Assembly (NCBI GenBank): GCA_016234365.1
Contig: JACRER010000032.1
Location: forward strand, 1 to 64,000
Source of the DNA: Elusimicrobiota bacterium
Lineage (GTDB): Bacteria; Elusimicrobiota; Elusimicrobia; Elusimicrobiales; UBA9959
Length of the DNA: 64,000 nt
Reading direction: 5' to 3'
Shown here: piece after piece, positions 35,168 through 44,418 of the stretch
Numbering within the stretch: position 1 is the stretch's first letter
Layout of the letters: each line of letters opens with the position of its first letter
Program-made: the position numbers and the translations under genes
The notes under the pieces: generated by a model
Databases searched by the model: none
What the model saw: only the letters and a program-made list of their open reading frames with translations
Told to the model about the DNA's origin: nothing

Positions 35168-36460
35168 ATGCAAAAGCACCGCGTAAAGAACAGTATTTCC
35201 GCTTCCATGAAGGACGGCGCGGCCTGGGCCATGATGAGCGGCTTCGCCGATCCCTATTCCGTGCCGTTCGCGCTGGCCATGGGGGCCGGCACCATGGGCG
35301 TGGGCGTGCTGCGCTCCTTCCCGGCGCTGGCGTCGGCCATCTTCCAGATCTTCACGGAAAAACTGGTGCTCAGGCTGGGCAGTTGTCGCCGGGCCCTGTT
35401 GCTGACGGTAATGATCCAGGCGCTGAGCCTCTTTGTCTCGGCTTGCGCCGGTTTCCTGCCGCCCGCGGCGGGCCTGCCCCTTTTTGTCGCAATGGCCGTG
35501 GCCTACATGGTGGCGGGCAATATGTCCGGCCCGCCCTGGGCGGTGCTGATGGGGGAATATATCCCGGCGTCTAAGCGCGGGAATTTCTTCGGTTTCCGTT
35601 CGCAGCTGGTCGGATTGGTTTTCTTCGCCGGCAGTTTCATCGCCTCTCAACTGCTGGGAGTCTGGCAAGGGCGCGGCCTCTGGGGATTCTTCCTCATTTT
35701 TACGGGTGCCGGGGTGTTCCGGCTCATTTCCTTTTATTACCTGACGCTGATGTACGAGCCGCGCACCTGCTTCCACCTGCCCCGCGGCGGCGCCGGAGTG
35801 GATTTTCTCGGTTCGCTTGATTTTCGGCGCGGGCGCGTGCCGGCCCTGTTCTTCTCCGTGCTGGTGCTGCTCTTCTCCACTTATCTTTCGGCGCCTTATT
35901 TCAGCGTCTACACGCTTAAGGAACTGGGCTGCGGGTACACGCGCTACATGGTGCTGATGACCATAGGCCCGCTGATGACCTACCTGTTCATGCGGCGGTG
36001 GGGGCAGGCCGCGGACGGTTACGGCAGCGTGAAGATACTCAAAGCGGCCTTCCTCCTGGTCCCCGTAGTGCCGCTGCTGTGGACGCTCAGCCGCAATTTC
36101 TACTACCTGGCCGCGGTGGAGACTTTTTCCGGCATTATCTGGGGCGCCTACCTCATAGGCATGAACAATTTCCTCTACGAAAGCGTCCCGGTCCATTCCC
36201 GCGCCGGGTACAACGCCTTCCTCAGCTTTACCACCGGGCTGGCGCAGTTCGGTGGCGCGCTGCTGGGCGGTTGGCTCTACCAGAGCCTGCCCCCGCTGGC
36301 CGGCAGCGCCTTCGTGTCGCTGCTGCTGGTTTCGGCCGCGCTGCGGGTCCTGTCCGTGGCTCCCATGTTCCTGCTGGTGCGCGAAACGCGCGACGTCCGC
36401 GCGGCCGGCCCGGTGGAACTCCTGCTCTTCATGTCCGGCTTCAAACCGCTGGTGCGGTGA
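35168..36460 (+). CDS. Major facilitator superfamily transporter
   Basis: The 430-residue protein has about twelve helices and an MFS-like loop (GEYIPASKRGNFFGFR, equivalent to the A motif). It resembles uncharacterised MFS carriers of environmental bacteria that lack a defined substrate. The N-terminus (KDGAAWAMMSGFADPYSVPF) is typical of this group. The IS4 element is inserted ten bases after its stop codon and leaves the gene intact, though it may cut off any 3' partner. Confidence 0.85.
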   Translation: MQKHRVKNSISASMKDGAAWAMMSGFADPYSVPFALAMGAGTMGVGVLRSFPALASAIFQIFTEKLVLRLGSCRRALLLTVMIQALSLFVSACAGFLPPAAGLPLFVAMAVAYMVAGNMSGPPWAVLMGEYIPASKRGNFFGFRSQLVGLVFFAGSFIASQLLGVWQGRGLWGFFLIFTGAGVFRLISFYYLTLMYEPRTCFHLPRGGAGVDFLGSLDFRRGRVPALFFSVLVLLFSTYLSAPYFSVYTLKELGCGYTRYMVLMTIGPLMTYLFMRRWGQAADGYGSVKILKAAFLLVPVVPLLWTLSRNFYYLAAVETFSGIIWGAYLIGMNNFLYESVPVHSRAGYNAFLSFTTGLAQFGGALLGGWLYQSLPPLAGSAFVSLLLVSAALRVLSVAPMFLLVRETRDVRAAGPVELLLFMSGFKPLVR

Positions 36461-36506
36461 CATCCCCAAAGGCAGGGCTGTCCCAAGAAAATCCGTTAAA
36501 AAAAGA

Positions 36507-36569
36507 GAATCCTCCGTTAATGGTAAGATGTTTTTGCTTAAGAAAACAGTCTTTCCCGACGGAGGATTC
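36507..36569 (+). promoter_or_regulatory. IS-internal hairpin sequestering the transposase ribosome site
   Basis: GAATCCTCCGT (36507-36517) is perfectly complementary to ACGGAGGATTC (36559-36569). The right arm contains the GGAGGA ribosome site of the transposase. RNA that enters from outside the IS would include both arms and hide the site; RNA started inside the loop would not. This is the known protection scheme of IS10 and IS50. Confidence 0.75.
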
Positions 36570-36572
36570 CTT

Positions 36573-37745
36573 ATGTCCCATTATAGCACATTGTTTTCGC
36601 ACGTTCTTGGGCAGATACCCAGACATGATTTTGAAAACCTCGTAAAACGGCACGGCGCCGACCGCTACACCAAGAATCTAAGCACTTGGAACCAGTTCAC
36701 GGCCCTGCTATACGCGCAGATAAGCGGCCTGGAAAGCCTGCGCGAGATCGAAAGCGCTTTTGCCGTGCAGGCCATGCGCACCTACCACCTGGGCCTGCCG
36801 GCCAAGATCTGCCGCAATACCCTATCCCACGCCAACGCCAACCGTGACAGCCGCATCTACGAAGGAATGTTCTATAAACTGCTGGCCCGCTGCCGGGACC
36901 TGACGCCCAAACACAAGTTCAAGTTCCCTAACCCGCTGTACAGCATAGACGCCACCACCATCAGCCTTTGCCTGTCGGTCTTCCCCTGGTCCGAGATCAA
37001 GCACAAGAAAGGGGCCATAAAGATGCACTTCCAGTACGACCACAGCGGGGATATCCCGTGTTTCATGGTGATGACCGGCGGCGAAGAGAACGATGTAAAG
37101 GCTGCCAAGGCGCATATCAAACTTTCGCGGGACAGCATCTACTGCTTTGACCGGGGCTATACCGATTCCAAGTGGTTGCGGCGTATCAGCGACGCCGGGG
37201 CGTACTTCGTAACCCGGCTGCGGGAACGGGTGGCATACCGTGTAGTGGGACAGCATGTAAGCTGGAAAGGGCGATCGCAGGGTGTGGTAAGCGACGATGT
37301 GATAGAACTGGCCGGCAAGGGGAAGGGAAACTATCCGCGGTTCATGCGGCTTATAAGATACTACGACAAAGAACATGACAAGACCTTCGAGTTTATAACG
37401 AACCAGCTGAAGCTGCCTGCGCGGACCATAGCGGACATATACAAGTCGCGCTGGCAGATAGAGGCGTTCTTCCGGTGGGTGAAACAGAACCTGAAGATCA
37501 AGACGTTCCTGGGGACGAGCAGGAACGCGGTGCTGACGCAGATCTGGACGGCGATGTGCTATTACCTGCTGCTGGCCTACATCAAGTACCAGAGCCGGTA
37601 CGCGCATTCGCTGTACTACCTGCATAACGTGATAAAGGCGGGTTTGATGGAGCGGTTATCGCTTTTGGACACGCTGAATTTGAGTGAAAATCGCTTAAAA
37701 AGGATACGTGACGGGGACTTGCAGCCGCTGCTGCCCTTCGGCTGA
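36573..37745 (+). CDS. IS4-family DDE transposase (DUF4372-containing)
   Basis: The 390-residue protein has an N-terminal DUF4372-like region (MSHYSTLFSHVLGQIPRHDF) and a DDE domain: first Asp in LYSIDATTISL, second in YCFDRGYTD, and Glu in YKSRWQIEAFFRWVK. The last fits the IS4 Y-x2-R-x3-E-x6-K signature exactly. The ATG at 36573 has GGAGGA at the right distance. The frame is intact, so it is probably functional. Confidence 0.95.
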   Translation: MSHYSTLFSHVLGQIPRHDFENLVKRHGADRYTKNLSTWNQFTALLYAQISGLESLREIESAFAVQAMRTYHLGLPAKICRNTLSHANANRDSRIYEGMFYKLLARCRDLTPKHKFKFPNPLYSIDATTISLCLSVFPWSEIKHKKGAIKMHFQYDHSGDIPCFMVMTGGEENDVKAAKAHIKLSRDSIYCFDRGYTDSKWLRRISDAGAYFVTRLRERVAYRVVGQHVSWKGRSQGVVSDDVIELAGKGKGNYPRFMRLIRYYDKEHDKTFEFITNQLKLPARTIADIYKSRWQIEAFFRWVKQNLKIKTFLGTSRNAVLTQIWTAMCYYLLLAYIKYQSRYAHSLYYLHNVIKAGLMERLSLLDTLNLSENRLKRIRDGDLQPLLPFG

Positions 37746-37805
37746 AGAACTTTCTTGGGACAGCCCTGCCCCAAAGGGCCCATGCTCCAAGGGGGCCGTG
37801 GGGCC

Positions 37806-37856
37806 TTGCGCGGGGGCGTTTCCTCTGGTATACATATAGTGACGGCCGCTCCGTCA
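37806..37856 (+). promoter_or_regulatory. Promoter and hairpin before a secreted-protein gene
   Basis: TTGCGC (37806-37811) and TATACA (37829-37834) are 17 bases apart. Just after the expected start of transcription lies a perfect inverted repeat, TGACGG-CCGCT-CCGTCA (37840-37856), a possible operator or leader hairpin. The IS4 element ends 35 bases upstream of the -35 box. Confidence 0.55.
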
Positions 37857-37868
37857 TGGAGAAATACA

Positions 37869-38771
37869 ATGAAGAACCTTTTTAAATTCGCTTCAGCCGG
37901 TTTTGTGGTCCTGGGTTTCGCCTCACTGGCTTGCGCCGGGGCGATGGACGACCTTGGCGCCCCGCAGCCCGCGGCGGCCCAGGCGGCCCCGGTACAGGCC
38001 GTGCCGGCCGAACCTGCCCAGAAGATGCCCGACATAGACCTCTTCGGCTATTTCGGCTACGGTAAAAATGTGAAGGGCGTGGAGCTCTTCGAGGCGGAAG
38101 GGTCCAAGTCCGCCAAGGGCGTGGCCGACGTAGTGGCCTCCGTGGACCTGCCCCCGTTGAAGAACGCCTATCTTAAGCCCGCCGTCTCCTTCACCACCGG
38201 CGCCGGCACTAAGGTATTCGTGAGCGGCACCAAGGCAGCCAACTGCCCCGATGGCGGCAATTCCTGCGCCGACAAGGAAAAATTCTTCCTGGTGCTGACC
38301 ACGGCCAAGGACCAGAGTTTTTTTGTGCGGGCAATGGACATTATCAACTGGGGCATTTTCATGAGCGGCTCCAAAACTATCACCATAGACGGCGAGAAGT
38401 ATGTGGTGAAGGTCTACGCCAACGCTTCCACGCCTGAGAACAGCAAACTGGAGGTCAAAGGGCCGCGCGGCGTGGCGCTTAACTCGGACCTTAAGAGCAT
38501 CGGCGACGCGGTGGCCGCCAAGGGCGTGGACGTGAAGCTGGGCCAGTCCTATAAACTGGCTTACGGCAACGAGATAGTGCAGGGCCCCCAGGGTGCGCGC
38601 TTTACCGACAAGATGCTGGTGCTCATGATCCCGTTCCCGGTGGTGAACGCGTCCACCTATTACATCTTCAACGCCAGCGAGATAACGCCCTCCGGCATGC
38701 AGTTCCCCGCGTTCGAGCGGGCCTACGGCTTCAAACTGCAGGGCGGCAAGCTGGACATTTACCGCATCTGA
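37869..38771 (+). CDS. Secreted protein of unknown function
   Basis: The 300-residue product has a signal peptide (MKNLFKFASAGFVVLGFASLACAG), an Ala/Pro/Gln-rich linker (about 25-55) and a globular remainder of about 240 residues with two nearby cysteines (NCPDGGNSCAD). I recognise no family. The ATG at 37869 follows GGAG; the frame extends upstream into the promoter region. It is monocistronic, with its own promoter and terminator. Confidence 0.75.
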   Translation: MKNLFKFASAGFVVLGFASLACAGAMDDLGAPQPAAAQAAPVQAVPAEPAQKMPDIDLFGYFGYGKNVKGVELFEAEGSKSAKGVADVVASVDLPPLKNAYLKPAVSFTTGAGTKVFVSGTKAANCPDGGNSCADKEKFFLVLTTAKDQSFFVRAMDIINWGIFMSGSKTITIDGEKYVVKVYANASTPENSKLEVKGPRGVALNSDLKSIGDAVAAKGVDVKLGQSYKLAYGNEIVQGPQGARFTDKMLVLMIPFPVVNASTYYIFNASEITPSGMQFPAFERAYGFKLQGGKLDIYRI

Positions 38772-38786
38772 GCAAAGCCCGCGGTA

Positions 38787-38818
38787 AAGGCCGGGGAAGG
38801 TTCCCCGGCCTTTTCTTT
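38787..38818 (+). terminator. Rho-independent terminator
   Basis: AAGGCCGGGGAA pairs with TTCCCCGGCCTT around a short loop and is followed by a T-rich run. Confidence 0.9.
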
Positions 38819-38876
38819 TGTCCCGGCAGTCCGTCGGTCAAAGTTATATAATAGTAGGAACGGTAAAGAGGGGAAA

Positions 38877-39494
38877 ATGAATTTTTCCGAAGATATAAAT
38901 ACGGTTTTTGAGAAGGACCCCGCCGCGCGCGGCTTTTGGGAAGTCCTTCTCTGCTATCCCGGCCTGCACGCGGTGTGGCTGTACAGGGCGGCCCACTGGC
39001 TCTGGGAGCGGGGGTTCCTGCTGGCCGCCCGGCTCGTCTCTCACCTGGCGCGATTTTTCACCGGCGTGGAAATACACCCCGGCGCCAGGATAGGCCGCCG
39101 CTTCTTTATTGACCACGGCATGGGCGTGGTGATAGGCGAAACCACCGAGATCGGCGACGACGTGCTGCTCTACCAGGGCGTGGTGCTGGGCGGCACCTCG
39201 CTGGAGCACGTAAAACGCCATCCCACGCTGGGCAACGGCGTGGTGGTGGGCTCCGGCGCCACCATACTGGGCGCCATCAAAATAGGGGACCGCTCCCGCA
39301 TAGGGGCCGGTTCCGTGGTGCTGCACGAGGTCCCGCCGGACACCACGGTGTTCGGCGTGCCGGCGCACAGCGCCCTGGGCGGCGCGGGCAGGGAACAGCT
39401 GGCCCACGACAAACTGCCGGACTTCTGCGGCGAGCAGATGCGCCGCGTCCAGCGGGAACTGGACGAACTTAAAAAGGAACTTTTAAAGAAATGA
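38877..39494 (+). CDS. cysE: Serine O-acetyltransferase
   Basis: The 205-residue protein has a helical N-terminus and the left-handed beta-helix hexapeptide region: [24 protein letters not shown]-type repeats with the catalytic His, [15 protein letters not shown], and [21 protein letters not shown]. It is the short CysE/EpsC form. It makes O-acetylserine for CysK, whose gene overlaps by four bases. TATAAT lies at 38847-38852 and an AGGGG site precedes the ATG. Confidence 0.95.
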   Translation: MNFSEDINTVFEKDPAARGFWEVLLCYPGLHAVWLYRAAHWLWERGFLLAARLVSHLARFFTGVEIHPGARIGRRFFIDHGMGVVIGETTEIGDDVLLYQGVVLGGTSLEHVKRHPTLGNGVVVGSGATILGAIKIGDRSRIGAGSVVLHEVPPDTTVFGVPAHSALGGAGREQLAHDKLPDFCGEQMRRVQRELDELKKELLKK

Positions 39495-40441
39495 AATACG
39501 CCGAGGATATGGCCGGCCTGATAGGCCGCACGCCGCTGGTGCGGATAAACCGCCTGGCCGCCGGTTCCGGCGCGCTGCTGCTGGCCAAACTGGAATTCTT
39601 CAACCCGTCGTCCAGCGTTAAGGACCGGGCCGCCTGGGGGATGCTTGCCGACGCCGAGGCAAAGGGGCTGCTCAAGCCCGGTTCGCTGGTGGTTGAACCT
39701 ACCAGCGGCAATACCGGTATAGGCCTGGCCTGGCTCTGCGCCATAAAAGGCTACAAGCTGGTGCTCACCATGCCCGACACTATGAGCGAGGAGCGCCGCC
39801 GCATCCTGCACGGCTTCGGCGCCCAGATGGTGCTCACGCCCGGCGCCGCAGGCATGGCCGGCGCCGTGGCCAAGGCGGAGGAACTGTTGGCCGCCAACCA
39901 CGGGGCTTTTATGCCGCGCCAGTTCGCCAACCCCGCCAACCCCGCCATCCATGAAAAAACCACAGGCGAGGAGATCTGGGCCGACACCGACGGACAGATA
40001 GATCTCCTGATCGCCGGCGTAGGCACCGGCGGCACCATAACCGGGGTGGCGCGGGCGCTTAAGCGCCACAAGCCCTCGGTCCGGATAGTCGCGGTGGAGC
40101 CGGCCGCCTCACCCTTGCTCTCAGGCGGCAAACCCGGCCCGCACCGGATACAGGGCATCGGCGCTAATTTTATCCCCGAGGTCATGGACCGCGCCGTGGT
40201 AGATACTGTGGTCCCCGTTACCGACGAGGCCGCCGGGGTAATGACCCGCCGCCTGATGAAGGAAGAAGGGATCTTCTCGGGTATTTCTTCCGGGGCGGCC
40301 ATGCAGGCAGCCGTGGAACTGGCCAAGCGCCCGGAGAACTCGGGCAAAACCATAGTCGCCATCCTGCCGGACACCGCCGAGCGCTACCTGAGCACCTGGC
40401 TGTTCGGGGATATGCCGCCTATAGGGGCCTCCGATACATGA
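39491..40441 (+). CDS. cysK: Cysteine synthase A (O-acetylserine sulfhydrylase)
   Basis: The 316-residue PLP enzyme has the lysine motif [10 protein letters not shown], the substrate loop [12 protein letters not shown], the phosphate-binding [10 protein letters not shown] and the late SSGAAMQAA block. It condenses O-acetylserine with sulfide to give cysteine. The gene overlaps cysE and the Nudix gene by four bases on each side, forming a cysteine-synthesis unit. Confidence 0.95.
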   Translation: MKYAEDMAGLIGRTPLVRINRLAAGSGALLLAKLEFFNPSSSVKDRAAWGMLADAEAKGLLKPGSLVVEPTSGNTGIGLAWLCAIKGYKLVLTMPDTMSEERRRILHGFGAQMVLTPGAAGMAGAVAKAEELLAANHGAFMPRQFANPANPAIHEKTTGEEIWADTDGQIDLLIAGVGTGGTITGVARALKRHKPSVRIVAVEPAASPLLSGGKPGPHRIQGIGANFIPEVMDRAVVDTVVPVTDEAAGVMTRRLMKEEGIFSGISSGAAMQAAVELAKRPENSGKTIVAILPDTAERYLSTWLFGDMPPIGASDT

Positions 40442-40896
40442 AACTCGCCACGCTCTGCTACGTACGCAGGAACGGCCGCACGCTCATGCTGCACCGCGTT
40501 AAAAAAGCCGACGACGTGCACGAGGGCAAATGGAACGGCCTGGGCGGGAAATTCGAGCCGGGGGAATCTCCCGAGGATTGCGTGATCCGGGAGATACGTG
40601 AGGAATCCGGCCTGAAGATAAAGTCCCCGGTCCTCAAAGGCGTGCTCACCTTCCCGGATTTCGCCAAGGGCGACGACTGGTACGTGTTCGTTTTCACGGC
40701 GTCGGAATTTACCGGCCGCCTGATAGATTCCGACGAGGGGAACCTGGAATGGATCCACGACCGGGACCTGCTGAAGTTGAATCTCTGGGGTGGGGACAGG
40801 GTTTTCCTCCCGCTTTTGAAACGCCGCGGGCACTTCTCCGGGAAATTCCATTACAGGAACGGCCGCCTGACCGGGTACAAAGTGGATAAATACTAG
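40438..40896 (+). CDS. Nudix hydrolase (MutT/8-oxo-dGTPase-like)
   Basis: The 152-residue protein has a perfect Nudix box (G-x5-E-x7-REIREESGL) near residues 39-61 and the N-terminal [19 protein letters not shown] typical of 8-oxo-dGTP diphosphatases of the NUDT1 type. It probably sanitises oxidised nucleotides. It overlaps the cysK stop by four bases and is followed by anmK after one base. Confidence 0.92.
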   Translation: MKLATLCYVRRNGRTLMLHRVKKADDVHEGKWNGLGGKFEPGESPEDCVIREIREESGLKIKSPVLKGVLTFPDFAKGDDWYVFVFTASEFTGRLIDSDEGNLEWIHDRDLLKLNLWGGDRVFLPLLKRRGHFSGKFHYRNGRLTGYKVDKY

Positions 40897-40897
40897 T

Positions 40898-42010
40898 ATG
40901 AAAAAAAACCTGATCCTCGGCTTGATGAGCGGTACCTCCGCCGACGGGCTCTCCATAGCGCTGTGCTCGGTATCCGGCAAAGACCTGCGGGTGCACAAAT
41001 TCGCAAATTATCCCTATCCCGCGGCGCTGCAGGCCCGCATCATAAGCGCCCGTAGCCTGTGCGCTCCGGAACTTTCGGCGCTTAATTTCGAGCTGGGCCG
41101 CCTTTGGACGGGCAGGGTGAAGGAATTCTGCCGCAAGAACCGAGTTCCCTATAAGAGCCTGGCCGTCATAGGCTCGCATGGCCAGACCGTCTGGCACGCG
41201 TCGGGGAAAAAAGGGCATACCCTGCAGATCGGCGAAGCCTCTTTTATAGCGGAGGAGACCGGGCGCCCCGTGTTCTGCGATTTCCGCCCGGCGGACATGG
41301 CCGCCGGCGGCGAGGGCGCGCCCCTTATCCCGTTCCTGGACGAGTTCCTCTTTGGCGGGAAGGAGCCGGTGGCCTTGCAGAACATCGGCGGCGTGGGGAA
41401 CATAGCTTTCGTCGGGCGCGGCGTTAAAACCTCCGGCTTCGACACCGGCCCGGGCAATTCGCTCATGGATACCGCCATTACCGAACTTTCCGGCCACAAA
41501 CTCTCCTACGACCGGGACGGCCGCTGGGCCGCGGCTGGAACTCCGGACCTGGCGCTGGTTTACCGGCTGCTGGCGGCGCCTTTCTTCCTCCGGCGGCCGC
41601 CCAAGTCCCTGGACCGGACCGAGTATTCACTGGCGTTCCTTAACAAGCATTGCGGGCCGCTCTTTAAAAGGCACTCTGCGAACGACCTCCTGGCCACGCT
41701 TAACTTCTTCACCGCGGCCTCCATAACCCTTGCCTTCAAACGCTTCGCGCCGCGCGGCACGAAGGAACTTATAGTCAGCGGCGGCGGCGCCCTGAACCCG
41801 GTGCTGATGGACAACCTTGCCGCGCTGCTGCTGCCGGCCGGCGTGCGTGTGCGCTCCATCGGGGAGCTGGGCATACACCCGCTGGCTAAAGAGCCGGCCT
41901 GCTTTGCCCTGCTGGCCTGGCTGGCCCTTAACGGCGAGAGCAACCACTGCCCCGGCGCCACCGGGGCGCGTGGCCCGCGCGTGCTGGGGAAATTGATCCG
42001 CTCGAAATGA
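40898..42010 (+). CDS. anmK: Anhydro-N-acetylmuramic acid kinase
   Basis: The 370-residue protein has the AnmK ATP motif LGLMSGTSADGLSIAL, GSHGQTVWH, the catalytic-region FDTGPGNSLMD and SGGGALNPVLM near the end. It phosphorylates and opens anhydroMurNAc recovered from the cell wall to give MurNAc-6-phosphate. No murQ is seen nearby. It overlaps the MFS gene by four bases. Confidence 0.95.
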   Translation: MKKNLILGLMSGTSADGLSIALCSVSGKDLRVHKFANYPYPAALQARIISARSLCAPELSALNFELGRLWTGRVKEFCRKNRVPYKSLAVIGSHGQTVWHASGKKGHTLQIGEASFIAEETGRPVFCDFRPADMAAGGEGAPLIPFLDEFLFGGKEPVALQNIGGVGNIAFVGRGVKTSGFDTGPGNSLMDTAITELSGHKLSYDRDGRWAAAGTPDLALVYRLLAAPFFLRRPPKSLDRTEYSLAFLNKHCGPLFKRHSANDLLATLNFFTAASITLAFKRFAPRGTKELIVSGGGALNPVLMDNLAALLLPAGVRVRSIGELGIHPLAKEPACFALLAWLALNGESNHCPGATGARGPRVLGKLIRSK

Positions 42011-43326
42011 ACGACGTGAGGCCCGATTCCAGGCTCGCCCTCATGATGCGGGCCTTTAAATACCGCAACTACCGGCTTTTTTTCGGCGGGCAGTTGATCT
42101 CCCTGGTTGGTACCTGGATGCAGAGCGTGGCCATGAGCTGGCTGGTCTACCGCATGACCGGCTCGGCGCTGCTCTTGGGCGTCACCGGCTTTGCCGCGCA
42201 GGTGCCCGCCCTGTTCCTCGCCCCGTTCACCGGCACCGCCGCTGACCGTTACGACCGCCGCCGGATAATGCTTATTACCCAGACGCTGGCCATGCTGCAG
42301 GCCGCGGCGCTGGCGCTGCTGGTGCTGTTCGGCCACCCCCAGGTCTGGCAGATAGTGGCGCTGGCCGCCTTCAACGGCATGGTCAACGCTTTCGACATGC
42401 CAGCCCGGCAGTCCTTCGTTATCCAGCTGGTGGAAAAGCGAGAGGACCTGGCCAACGCCATAGCGCTCAACTCGTCCATGTTCAATTCCGCCCGCCTGCT
42501 GGGCCCCGCCATAGCCGGCGTGTTCATAGCCGCTTTCGGGGAGGGGATATGTTTTTCTCTCAACGCGGTTTCCTACCTGGCGGTAATAGCCGCGCTGCTC
42601 GCCATGCGGCTGCCTCCGGCCCGGGCGGCCGCGCCCGGCGCGGCCAAGCGCCGAGGCTTCATCGCCGGGCTTAAGTACGCCTACGGGTTTGCGCCCATCC
42701 GCTACATCCTCATGATGATGGCCATCGGCAGCCTGCTCGGCATGCCTTACGCCGTGCTCATGCCGGCCTACGTAAAGGAGATCCTGCACGGCGGGCCAAA
42801 GACGCTGGGCTTCATAATGACCTCCTCCGGCACCGGCGCCCTTATAGGCGCGCTGCGCCTGGCCGGCCGCCGCCACCCGGCGGGGCTGGAACGCAGCCTG
42901 CCTTTCTTCACCGCCCTGTTCGGCCTCGGGCTTATAGCCTTCTCTTTCTCCACGTCCTTCCCGGTTTCGGCCATCTGCATAGCCTGCGCCAGTTTCGGCA
43001 TGATCAGTTTCATGGCTTCCGGCAATACCGTCATCCAGACGCTGGTTGACGAGGATAAGCGCGGCCGCGTGATGGCGCTGCACTCCCTTGCCTTCATGGG
43101 CATGGCCCCGTTCGGCAGCCTGCTCGCCGGCTGGGCCGCTTCCTACATAGGAGTGGCCCGCACCATCTCGCTGAGCGGCGTTTTCGTGATAGCCGGCACG
43201 GCGTTCTTCGCCACGCGGCTGGGGGAAATAACCCGGCACGCCGCCCCGGTGTACAGCCGCCTGGGCATGGCGGACGAAGCCGCCGGAGAACTGGAAGAAG
43301 CCGAGCACGCCGAGCGCCCGGTCTGA
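42007..43326 (+). CDS. MFS exporter of the EntS/DHA3 type
   Basis: The 439-residue protein has about twelve helices and the family start FKYRNYRLFFGGQLISLVGTW, then DRYDRRRIM (MFS A motif). This group includes the enterobactin exporter EntS and macrolide exporters. The C-terminal 30 residues are charged and cytoplasmic. It overlaps anmK by four bases; a link to cell-wall recycling is only positional. Confidence 0.88.
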   Translation: MNDVRPDSRLALMMRAFKYRNYRLFFGGQLISLVGTWMQSVAMSWLVYRMTGSALLLGVTGFAAQVPALFLAPFTGTAADRYDRRRIMLITQTLAMLQAAALALLVLFGHPQVWQIVALAAFNGMVNAFDMPARQSFVIQLVEKREDLANAIALNSSMFNSARLLGPAIAGVFIAAFGEGICFSLNAVSYLAVIAALLAMRLPPARAAAPGAAKRRGFIAGLKYAYGFAPIRYILMMMAIGSLLGMPYAVLMPAYVKEILHGGPKTLGFIMTSSGTGALIGALRLAGRRHPAGLERSLPFFTALFGLGLIAFSFSTSFPVSAICIACASFGMISFMASGNTVIQTLVDEDKRGRVMALHSLAFMGMAPFGSLLAGWAASYIGVARTISLSGVFVIAGTAFFATRLGEITRHAAPVYSRLGMADEAAGELEEAEHAERPV

Positions 43327-43342
43327 CCCGGCTCAAAAATTG

Positions 43343-43348
43343 TAGAAT
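43343..43348 (+). promoter_or_regulatory. Candidate -10 box for the squalene-synthase-like gene
   Basis: TAGAAT (preceded by TTG) ends seven bases before the ATG at 43356. AGGGG directly abuts the ATG, too close for a normal ribosome site. No clear -35 is visible. Confidence 0.35.
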
Positions 43349-43355
43349 TTAGGGG

Positions 43356-44411
43356 ATGGAAAAGCGCGAAAGGGCCATCCTCTCCGGCGAGATCAAGACG
43401 ATCCTCAAACATGTTTCCCGCACGCTCTACCTGAGCGTGAAGATCCTTCCCGAGCCCGTAAAAAGTTCCATGGGCATGGGTTACCTGCTTTGCCGCGTGA
43501 TGGACACCGTCACGGATTCACCGGCGATAAGCGCGCAGGAGAAACTGCGCCTGCTCGCGCTGATGCGCGGCCTGCATAAGCCCGGCAACGCGCAAGCCGC
43601 CGCGGCCAGCGCGGAGCGCCTGGTGGCCGGCGCGCAAACGCAGGGGGAAAAAGACCTGCTGCAGAAGTTCGGCAAGATACTGGACGTCTACGCCAAATTC
43701 CCCGAGGGCGAGATAAAGATCTTCTCGGAACTCCTGGACGCCGTGGCCGCCGGCATGGAGATGGACGTTAACGCTTTCCCCGGCGGCGCGCCCGCGGCGC
43801 TCAAAACGCCCCAGGACCTGGAGCGCTACTGCGCGCTGATAGGCGGCGCCCCGGGCGTTTTCTGGGCCAGGCTTTACCGCGAGGCTATCCGCAGGTCCAC
43901 CCGCGCCACTTCCAATTTCCCTTCCGAACGCGACGCCGAGATGATAGGCTCGGCGCTGCAGATGACCAATATCCTCAAGGACCTGGCGGCGGACCTGCGC
44001 ATCGGGCGCTGCTATATCCCGCAGTCGGACCTGGACCTGAGCAACCTCAAACCCGCGGACCTGCTGGACCCGGCCAATATGCCCCGCCTGTGGGAGACCA
44101 GCACCCGCTGGATCAACTGGGCCGTGGACCGGCTGGACCAGAGCGAGGCCTTCCTGGCCCTGATCCCCAAAACGGAGCTCGCGCTGCGTGCAGCGGTCAT
44201 CTGGCCGGTTTACTGGGCCATGGACACCCTGGAAGAAGTCGCCCATTCCAACCTGCTGGACCCGGCCGACCGCCCCCGGATACACCGCAACCGGATCTAC
44301 TCCACCATCGCTTCCACCCCGCCGCTGCTGCTGAGCAATACGGCCTTTGCCCGCGGCTACCGTTTCCGCCGAGAGACGCTTATAGTTTCCATCAACCGGT
44401 TGAAGTTCTAG
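43356..44411 (+). CDS. Squalene/phytoene synthase family protein, squalene-synthase-like
   Basis: The 351-residue protein has both Mg-binding motifs: DTVTD (in LLCRVMDTVTDSPA) and DLAAD (in NILKDLAADLRIGRCYIP). SRTLYLSVKILP at the start and length resemble farnesyl-diphosphate farnesyltransferases. It should condense two prenyl diphosphates head to head. A second, shorter family member (HpnD-like) is encoded at 60907, and no downstream hopanoid or carotenoid gene is in the window, so the product is open. Confidence 0.88.
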   Translation: MEKRERAILSGEIKTILKHVSRTLYLSVKILPEPVKSSMGMGYLLCRVMDTVTDSPAISAQEKLRLLALMRGLHKPGNAQAAAASAERLVAGAQTQGEKDLLQKFGKILDVYAKFPEGEIKIFSELLDAVAAGMEMDVNAFPGGAPAALKTPQDLERYCALIGGAPGVFWARLYREAIRRSTRATSNFPSERDAEMIGSALQMTNILKDLAADLRIGRCYIPQSDLDLSNLKPADLLDPANMPRLWETSTRWINWAVDRLDQSEAFLALIPKTELALRAAVIWPVYWAMDTLEEVAHSNLLDPADRPRIHRNRIYSTIASTPPLLLSNTAFARGYRFRRETLIVSINRLKF

Positions 44412-44418
44412 GGGGAAT

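Larger units (their letters stand above)
36471..37770 (+). mobile_element. Complete IS4-family insertion sequence
   Basis: The element is 1,300 bp with perfect 20-bp terminal inverted repeats: GGCAGGGCTGTCCCAAGAAA at the left and its exact complement at 37751-37770. CCAAA occurs directly outside both ends (36466-36470 and 37771-37775), a 5-bp target duplication. It holds one intact transposase gene. Intact ends and frame show a recent or still active insertion. Confidence 0.95.

Noticed and set aside
35117-36469. Long minus-strand open frame continuing upstream of the WD40 gene
   Set aside because: It is antisense to the MFS gene, is rich in Arg, Gln, His and Pro as expected of a shadow frame in GC-rich DNA, and the WD40 gene has a good ribosome site at 35116.
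38819-38876. Riboswitch or T-box upstream of cysE
   Set aside because: The gap is under 60 bases and shows only a -10 box and ribosome site, with no room or conserved structure for such a leader.
41560-43308. 582-codon minus-strand open frame opposite anmK and the MFS gene
   Set aside because: Covers two well-supported plus-strand genes and has low-complexity shadow composition.
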